58,698 nucleotides of DNA, from assembly GCA_937996795.1 (NCBI GenBank), contig CALKUH010000031.1, positions 1-58,698 of the forward strand. Reading direction: 5' to 3'. Shown one piece after another: positions 17,717 to 24,618 of this stretch (its first letter is position 1; each line of letters opens with the position of its first letter). This stretch comes from an uncultured Verrucomicrobiota bacterium (GTDB taxonomy: Bacteria > Verrucomicrobiota > Kiritimatiellia > CAIVKH01). Both the position numbers and the translations under genes were made by a program. A model generated the notes under the pieces. That model ran no database searches. It was not told the origin of the DNA and worked only from the letters and a program-made list of their open reading frames with translations.

Positions 17717-18295
17717 ATGAATCCGACTTCCAGCATCACGACAAAAGTGGGCGACCGCGGAACCACCTTTCTTTTCTCCGGCGAAGAGGTGCCCAAGGAT
17801 TCGCTGCGCACGATGGCCTATGGCGACCTCGATGAACTGGTGAGCGTGCTGGGCGTCGCGCGCTGCCATGTGTCGCGCGAGGACGTGCGCCAGGAGATTC
17901 TCGTGCTGCAGCGCGACCTGTTTACCGTGGGCGCGGAACTGGCGACGGCGCTCGATCACGCGGGGCTCCTGAAGCAACGCATCACGGAAGAGGAGCTGCA
18001 ATCGTTTGAAGCGCGGCGCGATGCGCTGGAGCGGCGGATCAAGATGCCGGACGGGTTTATCATCCCCGGCGGCAGTGGGTCGCCCGGTTCCGCGCACCTC
18101 GACCACGCGCGGACCATCGCGCGGCGGGTGGAGCGACGGACCGTAAGCCTCGCGCGCGCGAACCTGATCGACAACCCGCACCTGCTCGTCTGGCTCAATC
18201 GTGTTTCGGATTACCTCTGGCTGCTGGCGCGCCTGGAGGAGGGGGAGTCGCTTTCCTTGCGCGCCGTCCGCCGCCAGAAGGAGTCGTCCTCATGA
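17717..18295 (+). CDS. ATP:cob(I)alamin adenosyltransferase, PduO type
   Basis: A 192-residue enzyme that transfers the adenosyl group of ATP to cob(I)alamin to make coenzyme B12. The ATP-binding N-terminal motif TKVGDRGTTFLFSG, the GDLDELVSVLG helix, and the conserved basic helix HARTIARRVERR (normally HxARTxxRRAER) place it in the PduO-type family. The trimer-forming five-helix bundle has its normal length. No cobalamin biosynthesis genes or B12 riboswitch are seen nearby. B12-dependent enzymes must lie elsewhere. The stop codon overlaps murB (ATGA), an unusual pairing of cofactor and wall-precursor genes. Confidence 0.9.
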   Translation: MNPTSSITTKVGDRGTTFLFSGEEVPKDSLRTMAYGDLDELVSVLGVARCHVSREDVRQEILVLQRDLFTVGAELATALDHAGLLKQRITEEELQSFEARRDALERRIKMPDGFIIPGGSGSPGSAHLDHARTIARRVERRTVSLARANLIDNPHLLVWLNRVSDYLWLLARLEEGESLSLRAVRRQKESSS

Positions 18296-19218
18296 AGACC
18301 GCGTCACGCGTTGCCGCGCCCCGTCCGTCGACCGGCCCGCGCCTGGCGGCCTATACCACATTCCGCCTTGGCGGACCGTGCCGCGGATTGGTCACCTGCG
18401 CCACGCGCGCGGAATTGCGGCGGGCCATCGAGGCGCTCGGCGAGGTGGGCGAGTCCTTTGTGTTGATCGGCGGCGGCTCCAACCTGCTCGTCAGCGATGC
18501 GGGCGTGGATCGGCAGGTCATCCGGTATTTCAGCGAGAAGCCGCTCGTCGCCCGCCAGGGCAACGAGGTGGTCGTGCAGGCCTCGACCCGGCTGGACGAC
18601 CTGGCGGCGTTTGTCATCCAGGAGGGGCTCGACGGCCTGCAGAGTTGCGCGGGCATCCCGGGCACCGTGGGCGGAGCGATCGTCGGCAATGCCGGCGCGT
18701 TCGGGGAGCAAATCGGCGACAAGCTCGTCTCCATTGTGGCGATGGATCCGCAGGGGACGGAGCGCGAGATGACCGCGGACGAGCTGGGTTTTGGCTATCG
18801 CACCTCGCGTCTGGCCGGCACGGACACGATCGTTGTTTCCGCGCGCCTGCGCCTGCGCCCAGGCGATCGAGAGCGTATGCGCCAGCGTCGCCAGGAAATC
18901 CTCGCGCTGCGCAGCAGCAAGCATCCCGACTGGCAGCGGATCCCGACGGCGGGCAGTTTTTTCAAGAACATCGAACCCACCTCGAAAGCGGGCCGCCGCC
19001 AGGCGGCGGGCTGGTACCTCGAACAGGCGGGCGCGAAGATGCTGCGCGTCGGCGGGGCGCGCACCTATGACAAGCACGCGAACATCATCATCGCTGAGCG
19101 CGGGTGCACGGCGGCCGATGTGCTGGAGCTGTCGCGGCAGATGGCCCAGCTCGTGCAGGAGAAGTTCGGCATCGCCTTGCAGCGTGAAGTGAGGCTGCTG
19201 GGGGATTGGCCCGCGTAG
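18292..19218 (+). CDS. murB: UDP-N-acetylenolpyruvoylglucosamine reductase
   Basis: A 308-residue FAD enzyme that reduces UDP-GlcNAc-enolpyruvate to UDP-MurNAc in peptidoglycan synthesis. The FAD-binding domain shows the expected motifs: AAYTTFRLGGP, FVLIGGGSNLLVSDAG, and the pyrophosphate-binding CAGIPGTVGGAIVGNAGAFG. The catalytic half includes FGYRTSRL, the AGSFFKN segment with proton-donating Ser222, and a C-terminal QREVRLLGDWP strand carrying the last acidic residue region. The absence of the long loop found in type I enzymes suggests type II. It is coupled to the adenosyltransferase gene by ATGA and is not inside a mur/fts cluster. It supports the presence of a peptidoglycan pathway. 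Confidence 0.95.
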   Translation: MKTASRVAAPRPSTGPRLAAYTTFRLGGPCRGLVTCATRAELRRAIEALGEVGESFVLIGGGSNLLVSDAGVDRQVIRYFSEKPLVARQGNEVVVQASTRLDDLAAFVIQEGLDGLQSCAGIPGTVGGAIVGNAGAFGEQIGDKLVSIVAMDPQGTEREMTADELGFGYRTSRLAGTDTIVVSARLRLRPGDRERMRQRRQEILALRSSKHPDWQRIPTAGSFFKNIEPTSKAGRRQAAGWYLEQAGAKMLRVGGARTYDKHANIIIAERGCTAADVLELSRQMAQLVQEKFGIALQREVRLLGDWPA

Positions 19219-19226
19219 GCGCGCGC

Positions 19227-19904
19227 ATGAAGCCGTTCGTTGAACTGCGCCGCGTGGTCTCGAAACGCGCGTACGGCCCCGACATCGTGGCGCTGGAGGT
19301 GGAGCGGCACGAGATGCCCTTCACGCCCGGCGACTGCATGGCGCTCTATTCCGCCGAGGGTCGTGTGTCGCGTCCGTACAGCCTGGCTTCCGGCACGGAT
19401 GAACCGCACCTTCGCTTTCTCATCCGGCGAATGCCCGGCGGGGACGTGAGCCCGTATCTCTGCGGGAGCCAGCCCGGCGATCTCGTGCGCGTAAGTCCGC
19501 CGTTCGGTTGGTTCCGACCGGGCGCGAACGCCGCGCAGCGTCCGTTCGTCTTCCTTGCGACCGGCACGGGTATCGCGCCGTTCTTTGCCTACCTGCGCAG
19601 TCCCGGCGCGCGGCGGCCGGCGGCCTTGTGGTACGGATGCCGCCAGGCGGCGGATGTGATTGAGGCGGACTGGCTGGCGACACACGGCGGCGCGCGGATC
19701 TTCGTCTCGCGCGAGCGGGCGGCGGGGTTCCACCAGGGCCGCCTCACCGACCAACTCGACGCATTGCCGGCCGGGGACCTGGATTATTACCTCTGCGGAC
19801 TCGACGCGATGATCGACGACGTCACGCGTTTCCTGCAGGCGCGCGGCGTGCCGCTTCCGCGGATTCATCGCGAGTGTTTTTTCAACGCGCCGGTGGAACC
19901 CTGA
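19227..19904 (+). CDS. FAD/NAD(P)-dependent oxidoreductase, ferredoxin reductase-like
   Basis: A 225-residue two-domain flavoprotein of the ferredoxin-NADP reductase superfamily. The N-terminal beta-barrel carries the FAD motif SRPYSLAS (R-x-Y-S). The C-terminal Rossmann domain carries the GTGIAPFFAYL nucleotide-binding motif, DYYLCGLDAMIDDV (the usual CGPxxM is CGLDAM), and an end with ECFFNAPVEP. There is no attached 2Fe-2S domain, so it would reduce a separate electron acceptor. The ATG at 19227 follows the murB stop by eight bases. Proximity to murB could mean it supplies electrons locally, but MurB itself uses NADPH directly, so this is only a co-transcription hint. Confidence 0.85.
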   Translation: MKPFVELRRVVSKRAYGPDIVALEVERHEMPFTPGDCMALYSAEGRVSRPYSLASGTDEPHLRFLIRRMPGGDVSPYLCGSQPGDLVRVSPPFGWFRPGANAAQRPFVFLATGTGIAPFFAYLRSPGARRPAALWYGCRQAADVIEADWLATHGGARIFVSRERAAGFHQGRLTDQLDALPAGDLDYYLCGLDAMIDDVTRFLQARGVPLPRIHRECFFNAPVEP

Positions 19905-19920
19905 TCGGGACGACGTCGCC

Positions 19921-20655
19921 ATGTGGACGCAGGCATACGAGGGGTTGAACGTCCACCAGATTCCCAGCGGGACGAACGTGTACTATGTGCTGGCGCGAAA
20001 CGGCGCGGCGCTGGTTGTTGATCCGCCGGAATCCGGTCCGGTGCGGACGTTGCTCGCACGGCGCGGCCTGCGCCTGACGCGGGTGCTCATTACCCACGGC
20101 GACCCTGACCATATCAATGGCGTCGCGGCGCTCTGCGGAGGTGGCGAGCCGCTGGTCATGGCCCCGGAGGGGATCGTTCTTCCCGTGCCGTTTACGCCAG
20201 CGAGGGAAGGTTGCTGCCTGTCATGGGAGGGGCTGAGGATTGAGCCGCTCGACACGCCCGGTCATCGCGCCCGGCACGTGGCGTATCACCTCGCGCATCC
20301 GGCGCCCAGACTGCTCTTTTCCGGCGACACGTTGTTCGCCGGAGGGTGCGGGCGGCTCAATGGATTGCCGCCGGAACTGATGTATGCCTCCTTGCGGAAG
20401 CTCGCGGCACTTCCGGCGGAGACGCACGTGTATGGAGGCCATGACTATCTGGAGGACAATCTGGACTTCGCCCTGACCGTGGAACCGGAACTTCCGGCGC
20501 TCCATGCGCGGATCTCGGAGGTTCGCGAGCGCAAGCGGCGCAACCTGCCGGTCCTGCCGGGCACCATCGGAATGGAGCGGGCGACGAATCCCTTCCTGCT
20601 CGCCCCCGATCTTGCCGTCTTCGCCGCCCGTAGACGGGCGAAGGATTCGTTTTAG
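19921..20655 (+). CDS. Glyoxalase II-like metallo-beta-lactamase hydrolase with altered metal motif
   Basis: A 244-residue MBL-fold protein. Overall similarity to hydroxyacylglutathione hydrolase is clear: the strand-turn DTPGHRARHVAYHL, SGDTLFAGGCGRLNG, the YGGHDYLEDNLDFALTVEP block, and the C-terminal RKRRNLPVLPGTIG then ATNPFLLAP. The first metal motif is unusual: THGDPDH at residues 58-64 instead of THxHxDH, so the second histidine is Asp61. Substrate could be a glutathione or other thiol ester, or something else. Its ATG at 19921 follows the flavin reductase stop by 16 bases, so it closes the waaA-to-gloB-like run. Confidence 0.85.
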   Translation: MWTQAYEGLNVHQIPSGTNVYYVLARNGAALVVDPPESGPVRTLLARRGLRLTRVLITHGDPDHINGVAALCGGGEPLVMAPEGIVLPVPFTPAREGCCLSWEGLRIEPLDTPGHRARHVAYHLAHPAPRLLFSGDTLFAGGCGRLNGLPPELMYASLRKLAALPAETHVYGGHDYLEDNLDFALTVEPELPALHARISEVRERKRRNLPVLPGTIGMERATNPFLLAPDLAVFAARRRAKDSF

Positions 20656-20693
20656 CCTCACCTTTTCCTGCTGTTCCGCGCGGTCGCGCCGAC

Positions 20694-20699
20694 TATACT
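20694..20699 (+). promoter_or_regulatory. Candidate -10 box of the AI-2E family permease gene
   Basis: TATACT ends eight bases before the ATG at 20708. The predicted transcript start is within one or two bases of the start codon and no Shine-Dalgarno is present. The -35 region 17 bases upstream (CTGTTC) is poor. Confidence 0.4.
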
Positions 20700-20707
20700 C
20701 CCGCCCC

Positions 20708-21832
20708 ATGAACATGATTCAACTGGGACCGCGCCAGCAGCAGGTGGTGGCTGCCGCGCTTACGCTGCTGGGTCTGGCGGCGATCGTCTCGTTGTTGTAC
20801 CTCATGTTTTCAGGCTTGGCCCGGTTTGTCGCGGCGTTTTCGCCGGTGCTGACGCCACTGGCCGTCGCGGCGATCCTCGCGGTGATCCTGCGCCCGTATT
20901 ACCTCTGGTTGTTGCGCCGCGTGCGTTTTCCCTCGCTGGCTGTCGCCGGGGTCTTCCTGTCGTTGCTGCTGCCGATCGGCGGCGTCCTGTGGTTTTTCGG
21001 CGCGGTGATTGTGGATCAGGTGCGCGGCTTGCTGGAGAACCTGCCCCGCTGGATCGAGGCGGTCTCGCAGCGCATCGAGGCCGTGATGCCGCAGTTGAGC
21101 GAATTGTGGGCCGAGCGCGGCGACACCGTGAAGGACCAGCTCAAGGAGCGGGGCGGCTGGCTGGCCCAACAACTCGGCCTGCTGCTTAAACGGGTCATGA
21201 GCGCGGGCTTCGGCGTCTTCCAGGTGCTCGGCGGCCTGTTGAGCTGGATCGTGCTTCCCGTCTACCTGGTCTTCCTGCTGACGGCCCGCCCGGTCTCGGT
21301 GAACCGCATCGACAACATCCTGCCCTTCCTTAAGGAAGGGACGCGTGAGGATGTCGTCTATCTGGCGCGCGAGTTTGTCGGCATCATGGTCGCGTTCTTT
21401 CGCGGCCAGTTCGTCATCGCGGCGGCGCAGGGCGTGCTTTATGGCATCGGCTTCGGCCTCGCGGGGCTCCAATACGGCGTGGCCATCGGACTGACGCTCG
21501 GCTTCCTCAACATCATCCCGTACCTCGGCAACATCCTTGGCTTGGGCGTGGCCCTGCCACTCGCATATTTCCAGGCGGACGGGGGATGGGGCCTCGTGGC
21601 TGCGGTGCTCGTGGTGTTCACGATCACGCAGTGCATCGAGGCGTATATCCTGACGCCGCGCATCATGGGCCAGCGCACCGGCCTGCACCCGATGGCGGTG
21701 ATCTTCGCGCTGTTCTTCTGGGGCACCGCGTTCGGCGGGCTGCTCGGCATGATCCTCGGCATCCCGCTGACCGCCTTTCTCGTTGTGTTCTGGCGCCTGC
21801 TCAAAGCAAAGTACATCCGGGAAGTCATTTGA
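20708..21832 (+). CDS. AI-2E family transporter (PerM/TqsA-like)
   Basis: A 374-residue polytopic membrane protein. It has the family layout: two helices near the N-terminus; a central amphipathic region (residues ~95-160, with an RGLLENLPRWIEAVSQ stretch); then six more helices. The last part contains the conserved LGFLNIIPYLGNILGLGVALPLA, ILTPRIMGQRTGLHP and FGGLLGMILGIPLTA segments. Family members export quorum signals, ions or osmolytes; the substrate here is unknown. The frame is open 200 bases upstream, but the protein start is the ATG at 20708 after a -10-like box. The gene heads a run leading into UDP-GlcNAc pathway genes. Confidence 0.9.
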   Translation: MNMIQLGPRQQQVVAAALTLLGLAAIVSLLYLMFSGLARFVAAFSPVLTPLAVAAILAVILRPYYLWLLRRVRFPSLAVAGVFLSLLLPIGGVLWFFGAVIVDQVRGLLENLPRWIEAVSQRIEAVMPQLSELWAERGDTVKDQLKERGGWLAQQLGLLLKRVMSAGFGVFQVLGGLLSWIVLPVYLVFLLTARPVSVNRIDNILPFLKEGTREDVVYLAREFVGIMVAFFRGQFVIAAAQGVLYGIGFGLAGLQYGVAIGLTLGFLNIIPYLGNILGLGVALPLAYFQADGGWGLVAAVLVVFTITQCIEAYILTPRIMGQRTGLHPMAVIFALFFWGTAFGGLLGMILGIPLTAFLVVFWRLLKAKYIREVI

Positions 21833-21844
21833 TCGGAGTTCGCG

Positions 21845-22030
21845 ATGACCAAATCCAAAATCATTGCGTTGGTGTTGCTCGGCCTGATGGCGGTGCTGTG
21901 TGTCGTGAACCGGGGGTTCGGCGACGGGGTGGGTGTTGATCTGTTGGTGGACACGGTGCGCCTCTCCAAATCGATGCTGATGCTGGCCTGCACGGCGGTG
22001 GGCGTCGTGGTGGGCGTCTTGTTGAAATAA
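21845..22030 (+). CDS. Small two-helix membrane protein
   Basis: A 61-residue peptide with two hydrophobic helices (residues ~5-23 and ~43-60) joined by a short polar loop with Gly and Asp. The second helix, SKSMLMLACTAVGVVVGVLL, ends with a glycine-spaced pattern like LapA-type small envelope proteins. The ATG at 21845 has GGAG six bases upstream, and the gene sits 12 bases after the permease and one base before the beta-helix gene, so it is translated as part of that operon. I do not recognise a specific family. A role as a small partner of either neighbour is plausible but unproven. Confidence 0.75.
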   Translation: MTKSKIIALVLLGLMAVLCVVNRGFGDGVGVDLLVDTVRLSKSMLMLACTAVGVVVGVLLK

Positions 22031-22031
22031 C

Positions 22032-23249
22032 ATGAGTGGATTCCAGCCATCCTCCCGGTTGAACACACTGCTGGCCCGCGGTGTCCGCATGCCGCATCCA
22101 GCGTCGGTGCATATCGACGACACGATTGTGCCCGAACGCATTGCCGCGGATGTAACGATCCATCCGGGCTGCCGACTCAGCGGCGCGACGACGAGCGTCG
22201 GGCCGGGCAGCGTCCTTGGCGCGGAGGCGCCGCTGACGCTTGAGGACTCGCAACTCGGCGCCAACGTGGAATTGAAGGGCGGCTTCGTGTCGGGCGCCGT
22301 CCTGCTCGATGGCGCGAACCTGGGCAGCGGGGCGCATGTGCGTCCGGGCACGCTGCTGGAGGAGGAGGCCGGCGGCGCGCACACGGTCGGTCTCAAGCAG
22401 ACGATCCTCATGCCCTACGTCACGCTGGGCAGCCTGATTAATTTCTGCGACATCCTGATGGCCGGCGGAACGAGCCGGAAGAACCACAGCGAGGTCGGTT
22501 CCTCCTTCATTCATTTCAATTTCACGCCGCATCAGGACAAGGCCACCGCCTCCCTCATCGGCGACGTGCCGCGCGGGGTCTTTCTCGACCAGCCGCCGGT
22601 GTTCCTCGGCGGCCAGGGCGGGTTGGTCGGCCCCGTACGCGTGGGTTTCGGGTGCGTGACGCCCGCGGGCAGTGTGTGGCGTGGCGATGCGCCGGGCGAC
22701 GGGTTGCTCCTGCGTTCACCGGACGTGGCGCCGGGAACGCGGCCGTACCAGCTTGGCGCCTACCGCGGCGCGATGCGGATCTGGCGCAACAACGTGGAGT
22801 ATCTCGGCAATCTCCACGCGCTGTGCGCGTGGTACCGGCATGTGCGCATCCACTTCATGACCGGCATTTATGCGCAGTTCTGTCTCGAGGGCGCGATGCG
22901 GCAGCTCGACGCCGCGCGGGCGGAACGGATGAAGCGGCTGGAGGAGTGGCTGAGGAAATTGAAGCACTCCGCGGACCTGTTGCGCGCCCGGGAAGACGCG
23001 GCGTCGCAGGCGGAACGCGCAGCGCAGCGCCAGTTGCTCGAACGCGGTCCCTCCGCGCTGGAACGGCTGCGCGAGGCGGGCGATGCGCCGGCCGAACGCG
23101 AGGCTTTCCTCGCGGCCCTGCGCGAGGCCGGGCCTGGCGGAAGCTACCTCGAGCGGATGCCCGCGCTGCCGGACGCGGCTAAGGGATTGGGTGTGGCGTG
23201 GCTTCGCGGCGTGGTGGAACACGCGGTGCGCGCGGGCGCGATGGATTGA
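22032..23249 (+). CDS. GlmU-like left-handed beta-helix protein with helical C-terminus
   Basis: A 405-residue protein whose first ~260 residues show hexapeptide-repeat character (VTIHPGCRL, VGPGSVLG, LGANVELKGGF, LGSGAHVRPG). The segment from residue ~119 (GLKQTILMPYVTLGS) to GSSFIHFNFTPHQDKATASLIGD runs parallel to the acetyl-CoA-binding part of GlmU (GAGTITCNYDGxNK...TxIGD). The uridylyltransferase half of GlmU is absent. The C-terminal ~130 residues are charged, helical and coiled-coil-like. It lies 13 bases upstream of glmM, so a role in glucosamine-1-phosphate acetylation or another UDP-sugar step is likely. That role is an inference from similarity and position. Confidence 0.8.
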   Translation: MSGFQPSSRLNTLLARGVRMPHPASVHIDDTIVPERIAADVTIHPGCRLSGATTSVGPGSVLGAEAPLTLEDSQLGANVELKGGFVSGAVLLDGANLGSGAHVRPGTLLEEEAGGAHTVGLKQTILMPYVTLGSLINFCDILMAGGTSRKNHSEVGSSFIHFNFTPHQDKATASLIGDVPRGVFLDQPPVFLGGQGGLVGPVRVGFGCVTPAGSVWRGDAPGDGLLLRSPDVAPGTRPYQLGAYRGAMRIWRNNVEYLGNLHALCAWYRHVRIHFMTGIYAQFCLEGAMRQLDAARAERMKRLEEWLRKLKHSADLLRAREDAASQAERAAQRQLLERGPSALERLREAGDAPAEREAFLAALREAGPGGSYLERMPALPDAAKGLGVAWLRGVVEHAVRAGAMD

Positions 23250-23262
23250 GGAGATTCAGACG

Positions 23263-24618
23263 ATGGGACGTTTATTCGGAACGGATGGCGTGCGCGGCGT
23301 GGCGAACAAACCGCCCATGACCGCGGAAATGGTGCTCGAGATCGGGCGCGCCACCGCGCATGTCTGCAAGCATCACAAGGAACGGCGCCACACGATCGTC
23401 ATCGGCAAGGACACGCGCGTCAGCGGATACATGCTGGAAAGCGCGCTCACCGCGGGCATCTGCTCGATGGGCGTGGATGTGCTGCTCGTGGGGCCGATGC
23501 CGACGCCGGGGATCGCGTTCATCACCCGCAGCATGCGCGCGGATGCCGGCATGGTGATCTCCGCGTCACACAATCCCTATCAGGACAATGGCATCAAAAT
23601 CTTTTCGCGCGACGGCTACAAGCTGCCCGATGAGGAGGAGAGCGAGATCGAGGAATTGATCAGCTCCGGCCGCATCAAGGACATCCGACCCACCGCGGAG
23701 GAAATTGGCAAGGCGCGGCGCATCGACGACGCGCTGGGGCGGTACATCGTGTTCTGCAAAAACGCCTTCCCGGAAACGGCGAGCCTCGAGGGGATGAAGA
23801 TCGTGCTCGATTGCGGGAACGGCGCCACCTACAAGGCCGCGCCGATCATCTTCAGCGAACTCGGCGCCGAGGTGACGGCGATTCACTGCGAGCCGAACGG
23901 CGTGAATATCAACCTCAACTGCGGCTCCCAGCACACGCATGACTTGTGTGCGAAGGTCCGCGAGCTGAAGGCCGATGTCGGGCTGGCGTTCGACGGCGAT
24001 GGCGACCGGATGATCGCGGTGGACGAGAAGGGCCGCGAGTTGAGCGGCGACCACATCCTGCTCATCTGCGCGAAGGCCATGAAGGAGCAGGGTCGCTTGA
24101 AAAACAACCTCGTCGTGACGACGGTCATGGCGAACTTCGGATTTTTCGTCGCCGCGCGGAAGCTGGGCATCGAGGCGGCGGTGGCCGCGGTCGGCGACCG
24201 GTACGTGCTGGAAATGATGAAGGAGCGCCAGGCGCTCATTGGCGGCGAGTCGTCGGGCCACATGATCTTCCTGGACCACCACACGACCGGCGACGGGTTG
24301 ATTTCGGCGCTGCAACTGCTCGCATGCCTGCGCGCGTCCGGCCAGCCGCTTTCGGCCCTTGCCGATGTGATGAGCGTGACGCCGCAAAAAATGATTAACG
24401 TCGATGTGAGGCACAAGCCCGACCTCGACACGATTCCGGAAGTCCGCGCGGCCATCGCGTCCGCCGAATCCGAGTTGGGCGACCAGGGGCGCGTCCTCGT
24501 GCGCTACTCCGGCACGCAGGCGATGTGCCGGGTCATGGTCGAGGGGCCGACGCGCGAGATGACAGACCGGCTGACGAAATCGATTGCCGACGTTGTGCGC
24601 CAATGCCTGGGCGTCTGA
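23263..24618 (+). CDS. glmM: Phosphoglucosamine mutase
   Basis: A 451-residue enzyme converting glucosamine-6-phosphate to glucosamine-1-phosphate for peptidoglycan and LPS synthesis. The N-terminus GRLFGTDGVRG is diagnostic. The phospho-serine is Ser102 in ISASHNPYQDN, the same position as in E. coli. The metal loop DGDGDR is at residues 244-249, a sugar-binding GGESSGH follows, and the phosphate-binding RYSGTQAMCRVMVEG closes domain 4. The ATG at 23263 is preceded by GAGGAG. It is co-transcribed with the GlmU-like gene upstream. Its last 16 bases overlap the start of the repeat-protein gene, linking sugar-nucleotide synthesis to the lipid-transport block downstream. Confidence 0.97.
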   Translation: MGRLFGTDGVRGVANKPPMTAEMVLEIGRATAHVCKHHKERRHTIVIGKDTRVSGYMLESALTAGICSMGVDVLLVGPMPTPGIAFITRSMRADAGMVISASHNPYQDNGIKIFSRDGYKLPDEEESEIEELISSGRIKDIRPTAEEIGKARRIDDALGRYIVFCKNAFPETASLEGMKIVLDCGNGATYKAAPIIFSELGAEVTAIHCEPNGVNINLNCGSQHTHDLCAKVRELKADVGLAFDGDGDRMIAVDEKGRELSGDHILLICAKAMKEQGRLKNNLVVTTVMANFGFFVAARKLGIEAAVAAVGDRYVLEMMKERQALIGGESSGHMIFLDHHTTGDGLISALQLLACLRASGQPLSALADVMSVTPQKMINVDVRHKPDLDTIPEVRAAIASAESELGDQGRVLVRYSGTQAMCRVMVEGPTREMTDRLTKSIADVVRQCLGV

